From Solirubrobacteraceae bacterium (lineage in GTDB: Bacteria; Actinomycetota; Thermoleophilia; Solirubrobacterales; Solirubrobacteraceae): DNA of 64,000 nt. The stretch covers positions 1 through 64,000 of the forward strand of contig JAEMQS010000008.1 of NCBI GenBank assembly GCA_016463765.1, in the 5' to 3' direction. Position numbers and translations under genes: made by a program. The notes beneath the pieces are model-generated. The model saw only the letters and a list, made by a program, of their open reading frames with translations, was not told the origin of the DNA and ran no database searches. Below, piece after piece: positions 18,902-28,770 of the stretch. The number at the start of each line of letters is the position of its first letter. Position 1 is the first letter of the stretch.

Positions 18902-19708
18902 ATGTCCATCAAGACGAAGGCCGGCGCGACCGCGCTGGCCGCCACCCTGGCGCTGGGTCTGCCGGGCGCCGCGTACGCCGGACCGGGCGGCGGCGGTGGT
19001 CCGCGCGGCGGCGACCGTGACGCTCCGTCGCGCGTCACGACCAAGCTGCGTGCCGCCGAGCGTTCCCTCGACCGGGCGCAGGAGCGCGCGGAGGATGGCG
19101 AGTCGGCCGGTGCCGCCACGGCGCTCTCGTCGGTGCGCAAGAACCTCGCGTCGGCGCTGAAGTCGGCGCAGCGGCGCATCACCGCCACAGGCGGGCGCTC
19201 CGGCGTCGCATCGGCGGGCGCGGTCAGCAAGACCGACCATCGCGTCGTCTCGGGCACCGCCGCGATGTTCGACGGCGCCGACGCCACCGTCGGCGAGGCC
19301 ACGGCGCTGACGCTCGACGCCGCGCTGGACAACCGCGACGCCGTCATCGCCGCGATCGCCGCCCTGGATGCGGAGACCAAGGAGGACTACGAGCGGGTCC
19401 TGAGCCGCATCGTCGACGCCACGGACGACGAGATCGAGGAGATCACCGAGGCGCTCGAGGACGACACGCTGACCGCCGAGGCGCGGGCTGCCCTCCAGGC
19501 GGCGCTGACGCAGCTGGCCGCCACGAAGTCCGCCGCTGAGGGTCAGATCTCCACGGCGTCGTCGGACGACACCGGCTACGGCAACGAGGACGCCGACTAC
19601 GGCTCGGGTTCCGGGTCCCGTGAGGACTGCCCGCCGCGAGGCTCGCGCGGCGGCAACGGTTCGGGCTACGAGGACCAGGACACGACCGGGAGCTACCCCG
19701 AGGCGTAG
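18902..19708 (+). CDS. secreted Ala-rich helical protein, unknown function
   Basis: 268 residues. Signal peptide MSIKTKAGATALAATLALGLPGAAYA, cleaved after AYA near residue 26, then a Gly-rich segment. Residues ~45-220 are Ala/Glu/Asp-rich and helical, with repeated coiled-coil-like heptads (KLRAAERSLDRAQERAEDGE.., ARAALQAALTQLAATKSA). The C-terminus is a flexible Gly/Ser/Asp/Tyr tail. ATG 18902 chosen for its AGGAG at 7 bases; ATG 18890 is in frame but has no ribosome site. Preceded by a phased direct-repeat regulatory site and followed by a strong terminator, so it is its own transcription unit. Probably an envelope or extracellular structural protein. Confidence 0.7.
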   Translation: MSIKTKAGATALAATLALGLPGAAYAGPGGGGGPRGGDRDAPSRVTTKLRAAERSLDRAQERAEDGESAGAATALSSVRKNLASALKSAQRRITATGGRSGVASAGAVSKTDHRVVSGTAAMFDGADATVGEATALTLDAALDNRDAVIAAIAALDAETKEDYERVLSRIVDATDDEIEEITEALEDDTLTAEARAALQAALTQLAATKSAAEGQISTASSDDTGYGNEDADYGSGSGSREDCPPRGSRGGNGSGYEDQDTTGSYPEA

Positions 19709-19720
19709 CCACGACCACGT

Positions 19721-19756
19721 CGGCCGGCGGCGGGATGCCCACCCCGTCGCCGGCCG
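19721..19756 (+). terminator. long hairpin terminator between secreted protein and sigma factor genes
   Basis: CGGCCGGCGGCGGG (19721-19734), loop of 8, CCCGTCGCCGGCCG (19743-19756): 14 pairs with a single G-T. Starts 12 bases after the stop codon. An ATG at 19735 lies in its loop, which argues against that codon as the start of the next gene. Confidence 0.75.
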
Positions 19757-19782
19757 GCGAGCGCTCACCCGCCATCCATCCC

Positions 19783-21270
19783 ATGCGCGCCACCCCGCTG
19801 CTCCGCCTCTGCTCCGACGAGACGCTCGCCCGCCGCGCCACCGGCGGTGACGACGACGCGTTCGCGCAGCTGTACGACCGCTACCGCGTACGCCTCGAGG
19901 CGTACTGCCGGGGCATCCTGCGCCACGACGAGGACGCCCGCGACGCCGCTCAGAACGCCCTGGCCGCCGCGTTTCTCGCGCTGCGCCGCGGCACCTGCCC
20001 TGAGACCTTCCGCCCGTGGCTGTTCCGCATCGCCCACAACGAGGCGATCTCGGTGCTCCGCCGCCGCCGGGTCAGCGACGAGCTGCCCGACACGCTGCCC
20101 GGCTCGTCAAGCGGACCCGCCGACGCCCTCGAGCTGCGCGAGGAGCTCACCGCGGTCCTCGCCGCCGTGCGCGAACTCGCGCCCGGAGCCCGCAGCGCAC
20201 TGCTGCTGCGCGAGCTCGCCGGGCTCGACTACCCCGAGGTCGCGCAGGTGCTGGGCACGACGGCCGGGGGCGCGCGGCAGGCGGTCTTCGAGGCGCGCGT
20301 CGCGCTGCAGGACGACCGGCGCGGCCGCGGCACCGACTGCGACGTGATCCGGCGAGAGCTGTCCGTCCACGACGGCCGCCGCCGTCAGGCCCGTCACATC
20401 CGCGGGCACCTGCGCGGCTGCGGCTCCTGCCGGGACTGGTCGCGCGCGCAGCGTCAGCGCCGCCAGCGCTTGGCGCTCGGCGGGATGTCGATCCCGTTCA
20501 CGGGCTGGCTCGCGGGCGCCGTGGGCAGCGTGGCGAGCGCGGGCACCGGCGCCACCCTGTCGACCGGCCTTGCCGTCAACTCGCAGACCCTGGCGACGCT
20601 GGCGATCGTGGTCGTCGGCACCGCGCCGGTGGTCGTCGACCGCGGAGACCCGGCACCCGCGCAGGAGACGACCGCGCAGGCCGCCGGTCCGACGCCGCTG
20701 CAGACGTCTGCGGGCCCCGCCCGCATGACCACCACCGCCGGACCGCCGGCGCACGCGTCTCCGGTCGTGGCCGCACGCGCCACGACGGAGAAGCCCGCGA
20801 CCGCTGTGGATGGCGGCGGCGCGGAGCGCTCGCGGTCCGGATCGGTGGAGCAGGCCGGGACCCGCGGGCCGGAGGGTGACCGGCCCGCGGGCGCCCGGTA
20901 CGCGTCGGCCGACCACGACGAGGACGACTGGTGGGACCGGTCACGCCACCGCCGCGACCGGGGTGGCTGGGACGACGGCGAACGCCGCGACGGCGGGTAC
21001 GACGATGGCGGCGACGACGTCCACGAGACCGCGCGGCCCCCACGGCGTGACCGACGGCCTGCCCCCGTGGCACCCGAGGTGTCGCCCGAGGCTGAGCCCG
21101 AGCCGGCACCCGCGAGCGCGCCGCCTGCGACCACGACGACCACGCCCGCGCCGGCGCCCGCCGAGGACCCTGTTGCCACGACCCCCGAAGCGCCGGCGGA
21201 GCTGGCCCCGAGCGAGCCCGGGGCGCCGGCCGAGCCGGTCGTGGCACCACCGCCGGCGGAGAACACGTGA
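19783..21270 (+). CDS. ECF sigma factor fused to zinc anti-sigma motif, membrane segment and disordered tail
   Basis: 495 residues. Region 2 (residues ~23-95: AFAQLYDRYRVRLEAYCRGIL.., FRPWLFRIAHNEAISVLRRRR) and region 4 (~118-178: VRELAPGARSALLLRELAGLDYPEVAQVLGTT..) form a normal ECF sigma factor. It continues into Cys186 and a zinc motif H209-x3-C213-x2-C216 (HLRGCGSC) as in zinc anti-sigma domains, then a hydrophobic stretch at ~235-285 that may cross the membrane, and ~200 residues of low-complexity sequence rich in Asp/Arg/Trp then Pro/Ala/Glu. A sigma factor with its own restraint built in is the simplest reading. It overlaps the next gene by 4 bases (GTGA), so they are co-expressed. Confidence 0.8.
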   Translation: MRATPLLRLCSDETLARRATGGDDDAFAQLYDRYRVRLEAYCRGILRHDEDARDAAQNALAAAFLALRRGTCPETFRPWLFRIAHNEAISVLRRRRVSDELPDTLPGSSSGPADALELREELTAVLAAVRELAPGARSALLLRELAGLDYPEVAQVLGTTAGGARQAVFEARVALQDDRRGRGTDCDVIRRELSVHDGRRRQARHIRGHLRGCGSCRDWSRAQRQRRQRLALGGMSIPFTGWLAGAVGSVASAGTGATLSTGLAVNSQTLATLAIVVVGTAPVVVDRGDPAPAQETTAQAAGPTPLQTSAGPARMTTTAGPPAHASPVVAARATTEKPATAVDGGGAERSRSGSVEQAGTRGPEGDRPAGARYASADHDEDDWWDRSRHRRDRGGWDDGERRDGGYDDGGDDVHETARPPRRDRRPAPVAPEVSPEAEPEPAPASAPPATTTTTPAPAPAEDPVATTPEAPAELAPSEPGAPAEPVVAPPPAENT

Positions 21271-22547
21271 CCCGGATCGTCCTCGCCGTTGTCCTCGCGG
21301 CGGCGGGGCTCGCGGCGTTCGCGCTCAGGACGACGACGGCGCAGGCGGCGCCCGTCGTCGGCATCTCCGACCAGCGCGCCGACTCCTGGTCCCAGCCGGG
21401 CCTGCGGGCACTCGGTCTGCGCCACGCCCGCCTCGTCGTCCCCTGGAACGCCGCGACGTCCGAACCGGGGGTCGTCCAGGCGTGGCTCGACGCGGTCGCC
21501 GCCGCCGGCAAGGAGCCGCACATCGCCTTCCAGCACCTGCGGACCGACCGCTGCCCGTCGCGCCCGTGCATCACGCCGACGCGGGTGCAGTACCGCGCCG
21601 CGGTCCAGGCGTTCATCGCGCGCTTCCCGCAGGTCCGCACCTACACGACGTGGAACGAGGCGAACCACCGCGTTCAGCCCGTCGCGTCGAACCCCGAGGC
21701 CGTCGCGGGCTACTACGAGGAGCTCGTGGCGGCGTGCGCGGGCTGCACGGTCGTGAGCGGTGACGTGCTGGACTCTGGCGCGTTCGTGTCCTGGCTGCGC
21801 CGGTTCCAGCGGGCCACCACGCTGGCGCCCGAGCTCTGGGGGCTGCACAACTACGGCGATGTCACCTACGGCGGAACGGACGGGACCGACGACATGCTCG
21901 CCACGGTCCCCGGCCAGGTGTGGCTGGAGGAGACCGGTGGGATCGTGACGCTGCGCGACAGCGCGGGCCGCACGACGCTGCGCTCCGACGAGGCACGCGC
22001 GTCCGCCGCGATCTCCCGGGCGTTCGCGATCGTCCGGGCGCGCCCGCGGATCACCCGCATGTACGTCTACCACTGGCGCGCGTGGCCGTTCGATCGTTTC
22101 GACGCCGGCCTCGTGCGTCCCGACGGCACGGCGCGGCCGAGCTACGGCACGCTGCTCCAGGAGCTGCGCGGCGGGGCGGCTGCGACCCCGGCGGCGGTGC
22201 CGAAGCTGCGGTGGCGACCGGCGTGGTCGAAGCGCAAGCCCGACCAGCTGCTGCTCCGGGCGACGTGCCGCAAGACGTTCTCGTCGTGCGCGGGGCGCGT
22301 GCGAGTCGCGCTGCGCACAAAACGGACGGCGCGCAGCGGCTGGGCGGTCACGACGCTCGCCACGCGCTCGTACCGGACCACCTCGACGACGCGGACCGTG
22401 CTGCTGCGGGTGACGGTTTCGAAGAAGCTCCGCACGCGGGCTCGCAGCGCGCTGCGGCGCCGCCTGGCGTTCACGGTCACGCCGACCCGGCCGGACCGGA
22501 CCGTGCAGCGCAGCACCGTCGCGGTCGGTCGCCCGTCGACCCGCTAA
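21267..22547 (+). CDS. secreted glycoside hydrolase-like protein (clan A barrel)
   Basis: 426 residues from GTG 21267. N-terminal signal/anchor TRIVLAVVLAAAGLAAFAL. The barrel domain (residues ~30-300) has Asn130-Glu131 in TTWNEANH, the acid/base pattern of GH5/GH39-like enzymes, and Glu222 in WLEETGG as candidate nucleophile. The last ~110 residues are basic and beta-rich (RPAWSKRKPDQLLLRATCRK.., repeated TRTVLLRV), similar to the C-terminal domains of other exported proteins here. Coupled to the sigma factor gene, so it may be part of that factor's envelope response. Substrate unknown. Its 3' end overlaps the convergent pfk gene by 4 bases. Confidence 0.7.
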   Translation: MTRIVLAVVLAAAGLAAFALRTTTAQAAPVVGISDQRADSWSQPGLRALGLRHARLVVPWNAATSEPGVVQAWLDAVAAAGKEPHIAFQHLRTDRCPSRPCITPTRVQYRAAVQAFIARFPQVRTYTTWNEANHRVQPVASNPEAVAGYYEELVAACAGCTVVSGDVLDSGAFVSWLRRFQRATTLAPELWGLHNYGDVTYGGTDGTDDMLATVPGQVWLEETGGIVTLRDSAGRTTLRSDEARASAAISRAFAIVRARPRITRMYVYHWRAWPFDRFDAGLVRPDGTARPSYGTLLQELRGGAAATPAAVPKLRWRPAWSKRKPDQLLLRATCRKTFSSCAGRVRVALRTKRTARSGWAVTTLATRSYRTTSTTRTVLLRVTVSKKLRTRARSALRRRLAFTVTPTRPDRTVQRSTVAVGRPSTR

Positions 22548-23584
22548 CCGAAGAAGACCTTCGCCTCCTCGAGGATCTCGAAGTCGATCGGCTTGACCCC
22601 GTCGACATCGGTGAGCGGGATGCTCGTGATCTTGTTGTCCACGAGCGCCGCCATCCGGCCGAACTCCCCGGCCATCACCATGTCCGCCGCCTTGATGCCG
22701 TACCTGGTCGCCAGGACGCGGTCGGTGGCCGTCGGGGTCCCGCCGCGCTGGACGTGGCCTAGCACGGTGATGCGGGTCTCGAAGCCGGTGCGCTTCTCCA
22801 ACTCCTGGCCGAGGATCGCGCCGATGCCGCCGAGCCGGACGTAGCCGTACTCGTCGGTCTCGTCGGAGGCGAGGATCTGCTCGGCCTCCTGGCCCTCGAA
22901 CGCCAGCTTCGCCCCCTCGGCGACGACGATGATCGAGAAGTTCTTGCCCTTGTTGTGCCGTCGCTCGATGGTGGCGACGAGCTCCTCGACCGTGGTGTCG
23001 ATCTCGGGGACGAGGATGCCGTCGGCGCCGCCCGCGATCCCGGCGTAGAGGGCGATCCAGCCGCTGTTGCGGCCCATGACCTCGACGATCATCACGCGGT
23101 CGTGGGACTGCGCGGTGGTGTGCAGGCGGTCGATGGCGTCGGTCGCGACCTGGACGGCGGTGTCGAAGCCGAAGGTGTAGTCGGTCCCGACGACGTCGTT
23201 GTCGATGGTTTTCGGGACGCCCACGACGGGCAGACCCAGCTGCTCGTGCAGCCGCGCCGTGATCCACTGGGTGTGCTCGCCGCCGATGCCGATGATGGCG
23301 TCGAGGGGATGGCTCTGCTGCGCGGCGAGCACCCGCTCGACGCCCTCCGGCTCCATGAACGGGTCGAAGGACGACGTCGAGACGATCGTGCCGCCGAGGT
23401 GCAGGATCCCCGACACCGCGCGGTCGTCGAGCTCGATCCGCAGGTCGGGTTCGGCCAGGCCGCGGTATCCACGGAGCAGGCCGACGGGCTGATGGCCCTC
23501 GCTCATGAGCCGCCGTGCGGCGGCCCGGATGACGGCATTGAGGCCAGGGCAGTCGCCCCCGGCGGTGAGGATTCCGACGCGCAT
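22544..23584 (-). CDS. pfkA: 6-phosphofructokinase, group III (ATP or PPi, specificity unclear)
   Basis: 346 residues. Conserved pieces are GILTAGGDCPGLNAVIR (nucleotide loop), PKTIDND at 124-130 with catalytic Asp128, EVMGRNSGWIA, VVAEGAK, and LGHVQRGGTPTATDR. The phosphoryl-donor loop reads GGEHT at 101-105. ATP enzymes of this group usually have Gly and PPi enzymes Asp at the fourth position, so His104 leaves donor choice open. Lys125 of PKTIDND is also the residue usual in PPi-dependent and mixed enzymes. Commits fructose 6-phosphate to glycolysis. Convergent with the glycosidase gene and divergent from the ABC importer operon. Confidence 0.92.
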   Translation of the reverse strand: MRVGILTAGGDCPGLNAVIRAAARRLMSEGHQPVGLLRGYRGLAEPDLRIELDDRAVSGILHLGGTIVSTSSFDPFMEPEGVERVLAAQQSHPLDAIIGIGGEHTQWITARLHEQLGLPVVGVPKTIDNDVVGTDYTFGFDTAVQVATDAIDRLHTTAQSHDRVMIVEVMGRNSGWIALYAGIAGGADGILVPEIDTTVEELVATIERRHNKGKNFSIIVVAEGAKLAFEGQEAEQILASDETDEYGYVRLGGIGAILGQELEKRTGFETRITVLGHVQRGGTPTATDRVLATRYGIKAADMVMAGEFGRMAALVDNKITSIPLTDVDGVKPIDFEILEEAKVFFG

Positions 23585-23666
23585 GGAGCGGTTCTACCAC
23601 CTGCCTGGCGCCCGCAGGCTGGACCGACGGTCGGAACGCGCGACCGCCCGGTGCGACGGTTCGCTG

Positions 23667-23696
23667 TTGCGGACCTTCCGAAGGCAGGTCTATTGT
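23667..23696 (+). promoter_or_regulatory. putative promoter of the ABC importer operon with palindrome in the spacer
   Basis: TTGCGG (23667-23672), 18 bases, TATTGT (23691-23696), about 36 bases before the start codon. The spacer contains CCTTC-C-GAAGG (23674-23684), a perfect inverted repeat that may be an operator. The remaining divergent gap towards pfk (23585-23666) includes GCCTG-GCGCCCG-CAGGC and nothing else recognised. Confidence 0.4.
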
Positions 23697-23731
23697 CGAG
23701 ATGCATCAAGCGATCCCTGAGGAGGGGCGAG

Positions 23732-25006
23732 TTGCGATCACGTACATGGGCAGCCACAGGCTGTCTCGTAGCCGCGTTGTCATTGGGCATCGCCGCATGC
23801 GGCGATGACGATGAGGACAGCGGCGGTTCGACGTCCTCGTCCGGGGAAGCCTCCGGCGGGGAACTGACCATCTATTCGAGCCTGCCGCTGCAGGGCGCGT
23901 CGCGCCCGCAGACGACCGCCATGGTCAACGGCATCAAGCTCGCGCTGCAGCAGGCCGACAACAAGGCCGGCAACTTCACCATCAAGTACGAGTCGCTCGA
24001 CGACTCGACGGCACAGGCCGGCAACTGGACGCCGGAGGCCACGAGCCAGAACGCTCGCAAGGCCTGCCAGAACGACAAGGCGGCCGTGTACATCGGCGAG
24101 TTCAACTCCGGAGCGACGGCCGTTTCGCTGCCGATCCTGAACGAATGCGCCATGCCGCAGATCTCTCCCGCCAATACGGCGGTCGGTCTGACGACCGACG
24201 AGCCGGGCGCGGACAAGGGCGAGCCGGACAAGTACTACCCGACCGGCAAGCGCACGTACACGCGCATCGTCCCCATCGACACGATCCAGGGCGCGGCTCT
24301 GGCGACGACGATGAAGGAGGACGGCTGCACGAAGGTCGCCATGACCAACGACAAGGAGGTCTACGGCGCAGGTCTGAGCCGGAACATCCAGCTGTCGGCC
24401 GAGGCGCAGGGTCTGAACATCCTCTTCAACGAGGGCATCGACCCGAAGGCGCCGAACTATCGCTCGCTCGCTTCCCGCGCGCAGGGCGACGGTGCCGACT
24501 GCTTCGTCTACGCCGGCATCACCGCCAACAACGCGGTCCAGCTGTACAAGGACTTCGCGGCGGCGATCGACGGCGTGAAGATGTACGGCGGCGACGGTGT
24601 GGCCGAGTCCGGCTTCGCCGACCCCGCGGAAGGCGGCATCCCCGAGTCCGTGGGCGCGAACGTGAAGCTCACGGTCGCGACGCTGTCCCCCGACGACTAC
24701 CCGCCGCAAGGCCAGGAGTTCTTCGGGGACTTCGAGGAGACGTACAACGAGCCGAACCCCGATCCGTACGCGATCTACGGGTACGAGGCCATGAACCTCG
24801 CACTCGACGCGATCGCCCGGTCGGAGGACGGTTCGAAGGAGAAGGTCCTCGAAGCGCTGTTCGCCACCAAGGATCGCGAGAGCGTCCTCGGCACGTACTC
24901 GATCGACGAGAACGGCGACACCACGCTCACGGATTACGGCCTGTACTCCGTGGACGGCGGCGAGCTGAAGTTCGACAAGACGATCAAGGCAGAGACCGGC
25001 GGCTGA
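23732..25006 (+). CDS. ABC importer substrate-binding lipoprotein (branched-chain amino acid/amide type)
   Basis: 424 residues starting at TTG 23732, with GAGGAGGG at 23720-23727 as ribosome site. The N-terminus RSRTWAATGCLVAALSLGIAAC is a lipoprotein signal with Cys at position 23, followed by an acidic linker (GDDDEDSGGSTSSS). The mature part is a periplasmic-binding type I fold (LTIYSSLPLQGASRPQ.., AVYIGEFNSGATAVSLPILNE.., DPYAIYGYEAMNLALDAI). The family binds branched-chain amino acids, amides, urea and similar compounds. First gene of a complete importer; a hairpin follows immediately, which would keep this protein in excess over the permeases. Confidence 0.9.
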   Translation: MRSRTWAATGCLVAALSLGIAACGDDDEDSGGSTSSSGEASGGELTIYSSLPLQGASRPQTTAMVNGIKLALQQADNKAGNFTIKYESLDDSTAQAGNWTPEATSQNARKACQNDKAAVYIGEFNSGATAVSLPILNECAMPQISPANTAVGLTTDEPGADKGEPDKYYPTGKRTYTRIVPIDTIQGAALATTMKEDGCTKVAMTNDKEVYGAGLSRNIQLSAEAQGLNILFNEGIDPKAPNYRSLASRAQGDGADCFVYAGITANNAVQLYKDFAAAIDGVKMYGGDGVAESGFADPAEGGIPESVGANVKLTVATLSPDDYPPQGQEFFGDFEETYNEPNPDPYAIYGYEAMNLALDAIARSEDGSKEKVLEALFATKDRESVLGTYSIDENGDTTLTDYGLYSVDGGELKFDKTIKAETGG

Positions 25007-25020
25007 GTCGCCGATGATCG

Positions 25021-25053
25021 CGTCGCCCGGGGCAGCGGATGCCCCGGGCGGCG
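25021..25053 (+). promoter_or_regulatory. intercistronic hairpin between binding protein and permease genes
   Basis: CGCCCGGGGCA (25024-25034), loop GCGGA, TGCCCCGGGCG (25040-25050) pair perfectly over 11 bp, extended at the base by a T-G and two G-C pairs (25021-25053). It probably terminates part of the transcripts or shields the 3' end of the binding-protein message. An ATG at 25039 sits in the loop and is therefore unlikely to start livH. Confidence 0.65.
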
Positions 25054-25083
25054 CGGTCGCCGCAACCGCCAGACATCACGGAC

Positions 25084-26142
25084 ATGGAAGCCGCCAGCCT
25101 CCCAGCAGCCAAGCCGAAGGCCCTCCGGGTCGTTCAGGACTGGCTGAGCAAGTACGGACTCATCGTCGTGCTGCTCGCGATGCCCGTCTACTACGGCATC
25201 CAGGACCTCTCCGACGAGGGCGATCTCTCGCGCCTCGGCGGCAACATCGTCGACGGTCTCTCGAACGGCTCGATCTGGGCCCTCGTCGCCATCGGCTACA
25301 CGCTCGTCTACGGCATCATCGAGCTCATCAACTTCGCCCACGGCGACGTCTTCATGATCGGGTCGTTCACCGCCGCGGGCTTCTTCGGGACGATCGGCCT
25401 GACCGCCGGCATGGGGATTCCCGGCCTGGCACTCGGACTGTTCCTGACGCTCCTGGTGTGCATGCTCACCACCGGGGCGCTGAACGTCATGATCGAACGG
25501 GTGGCCTATCGCCCGTTGCGCGGAGCGCCCGTGCTGGCGCCGCTCATCACGGCGGTCGGCTTCAGCTTCATCCTGCAGAACGTCGGCCTGCTCTGGCGCG
25601 GCGGCTCACAGGAGGGCATCGGCGACCTGATCAACTCGCAGAACACGCTCTTCACGATCACGGGCGTCGAGATCACGAATGGCGACCTGCTCGCCATGGG
25701 CACCACGATCCCACTCGTGATCCTCATGGTCATGTTCATCACCCGCAGCCGGCTCGGCAAGGCGATGCGCGCCACCGCGCAGGACCCCGAGGCCGCGCGG
25801 CTCATGGGCATCAACGTGGACACCACGATCTCCCTGACGTTCCTGCTCGGCGGCATGCTGGCGGGCGCCGCGGGCCTGATCTACGCGCTGTACCAGACGA
25901 CCATCTGGTACGCCCAGGGCTTCACCGCGGGGCTCATCGCCTTCACCGCGGCCGTCATGGGCGGCATCGGCAACATCAAGGGCGCCGTGCTCGGCGGCCT
26001 GATCATCGGGATCATCCAGCAGATCGCCGACAACCGGATCGGCACGGAGTGGACGCCGGCGATCGTCTTCGCCTACCTCGTGCTCATCATGGTCTTCAAG
26101 CCGTCCGGCCTGCTCGGTGAGCAGACGAGGGAGGCCGGATGA
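25084..26142 (+). CDS. livH: branched-chain amino acid-type ABC permease (LivH family)
   Basis: 352 residues with eight or more hydrophobic segments. Family motifs include GSIWALVAIGYTLVYGIIELINFAHGDVFMIG near residue 65 and AARLMGINVDTT (the EAA-like cytoplasmic loop that contacts the ATPase), then TAAVMGGIGNIKGAVLGG. It has a ~25-residue hydrophilic N-terminal extension. Start ATG 25084; the in-frame ATG 25039 lies inside a hairpin. Overlaps livM by 4 bases. Confidence 0.92.
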   Translation: MEAASLPAAKPKALRVVQDWLSKYGLIVVLLAMPVYYGIQDLSDEGDLSRLGGNIVDGLSNGSIWALVAIGYTLVYGIIELINFAHGDVFMIGSFTAAGFFGTIGLTAGMGIPGLALGLFLTLLVCMLTTGALNVMIERVAYRPLRGAPVLAPLITAVGFSFILQNVGLLWRGGSQEGIGDLINSQNTLFTITGVEITNGDLLAMGTTIPLVILMVMFITRSRLGKAMRATAQDPEAARLMGINVDTTISLTFLLGGMLAGAAGLIYALYQTTIWYAQGFTAGLIAFTAAVMGGIGNIKGAVLGGLIIGIIQQIADNRIGTEWTPAIVFAYLVLIMVFKPSGLLGEQTREAG

Positions 26143-27271
26143 CCGCCGCCATGGGCAACCGCAACGTGAAGATCGCGATCTTCCTGGTCGGCCTCTTCAT
26201 CGTCGCGATCCTGCCGCTCTTCTTCAACGAGTCGAGCGGCTTCATCGACGACTGCACCCTCGCGCTGGCGTACATCGTCATGGCACTGGGGCTGAACATC
26301 ATCGTCGGCTTCGCCGGCCTGCTCGACCTCGGCTACGTCGCGTTCTTCGCGATCGGCGCGTACACCATGGGCTGGTTCGCCTCCGGGTTCTACGCCGAGG
26401 CGGACATCCACGTGTTCGTCGGGGAGTTCGCCTCGAGCATCCCCGGCATCCACGTGAACTTCCTCATCGTGCTCATCATTGCGGCGGCGTTCACGACCCT
26501 CGCGGGCATCGTCATCGGCCTGCCGACGCTGCGGCTGCGCGGCGACTACATCGCGATCGTGACGCTGGCGTTCGGCGAGATCATCCACCGCATCGCGATC
26601 AACGGCGACGAGGTCCAGATCGCCGAGGGATTCCCGCTGACCAACGGCCGGCAGGGCATCACGCCGGTCGACAAGATCGACCTGCCGTTCATCGAGCCGT
26701 TCACGTCGCTGAACCTCAGGCCCTGGTACTGGGTCGCGCTCGCGCTCGCGCTGTTCGTGCTGTTCGTGAACTTCCGGCTGCGCGACAGCCGCCTGGGCCG
26801 CGCCTGGATCGCGCTGCGCGAGGACGAGGTCGCGGCGATCTCCATGGGGATCCCCGCGGTGAAGACGAAGCTGCTGGCTTACGGGACGGGGGCGGCGTTC
26901 GGCGGCATGAGCGGCGCATTCCTCGCCAGCTACCTGAACACCGTCAACGCCGACCAGTTCGCGTTCAGCTTCTCGATCTTCGTGCTCGCCATGGTGATCC
27001 TCGGCGGGCTCGGCTCGATCTGGGGGGTGGTGCTCGGCGCGGTCGCGCTCACGTTCATCAACTACCGCCTCATCCCCGACGTCCTCAACGACGTGCCGAA
27101 CAAGGTCGGGCTGGACTTCGACCTCTCCGAGCTGTCGTTCGGCATCTTCGGGTTCCTGCTGGTGATCATGATGGTGCTCAGACCCGAAGGCCTGATCCCG
27201 GAGAGACGGCGGCAGATGGAGCTCGAGCAGGGCATCGGCACGGGCGACACCGAACTGGATCTGGTGGAACC

Positions 27272-27275
<4 letters not shown>
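26139..27275 (+). CDS. livM: branched-chain amino acid-type ABC permease (LivM family)
   Basis: 378 residues, about ten hydrophobic segments. Family segments ALGLNIIVGFAGLLDLGYVAFFAIGAYTMG, GIVIGLPTLRLRGDYIAIVTLAFGEIIHR and GRAWIALREDEVAAISMGI (ATPase-contact loop) are well conserved. It forms the translocation pore with LivH. Coupled at both ends, to livH by ATGA and to livG by GTGA. Confidence 0.93.
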
Positions 27276-28062
<787 letters not shown>

Positions 28063-28066
<4 letters not shown>

Positions 28067-28770
28067 GCATGCTCGTGCTGGACGACGTCCAGACCTACTA
28101 CGGCAACATCCAGGCGCTCAAGGGCGTGTCGCTGACCGTCGAGGAAGGCGAGTGCGTCACGCTCATCGGCTCCAACGGCGCCGGGAAGTCCACGACGCTG
28201 CGCTCGATCAGCGGGCTCAGCCCGCCGCGGAAGGGTTCGATCCTGTTCGAAGGGCAGGAGATCGCGCGCATGCCGCCGCAGGACATCGTGTCGCTCGGGA
28301 TCTCGCAGTCGCCCGAGGGGCGGCGGTGCTTCCCGCGCATGACGGTCGCGGAGAACCTCGACATGGGCGCGTACCTGCGTCGCGACGGCGAGATCGCGCG
28401 GGACCGCGACCGCGTCTACGAGCTGTTCCCCCGGCTGGAGGAACGGTCCAAGCAGAAGGCGGGCACGATGAGCGGCGGCGAGCAGCAGATGCTCGCGATC
28501 GGCCGGGCGCTCATGGCCAAGCCGAAGCTGCTGCTGCTCGACGAGCCGAGCATGGGGATCGCGCCGATCCTCGTCGAGCGCATCTACGAGACGATCGCCG
28601 AGATCAACCGGCAGGGCACCACCATCCTGCTCGTCGAGCAGAACGCCAACTTCGCGCTCGGGGTCTCCCAGCGCGCGTACGTGCTGGAGACGGGCAAGGT
28701 GGCACTGAGTGACGAGTCGGCCAAGCTGAGGGAGAACCCCGACGTGCAGAAGGCGTACCTGGGCGCATGA
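28063..28770 (+). CDS. livF: ABC importer ATP-binding protein (LivF family)
   Basis: 235 residues. Walker A GSNGAGKST, LivF-typical SPEGRRCFPRMTVAENLDMGAY, signature MSGGEQQMLAIGRAL, Walker B LLLLDEPSMGIAP, H-loop LLVEQNANFAL. Second ATPase of the importer, heterodimeric partner of LivG. Its end overlaps a small membrane-protein gene by 4 bases. Confidence 0.95.

Noticed and set aside
20454-23600. A 1048-codon open frame on the minus strand spanning the sigma factor, glycosidase and pfk region
   Set aside because: It is an artefact of G+C-rich codon bias: it runs antisense to three well-supported genes, lacks any recognisable domain and has extreme Arg/Ala/Gly composition.
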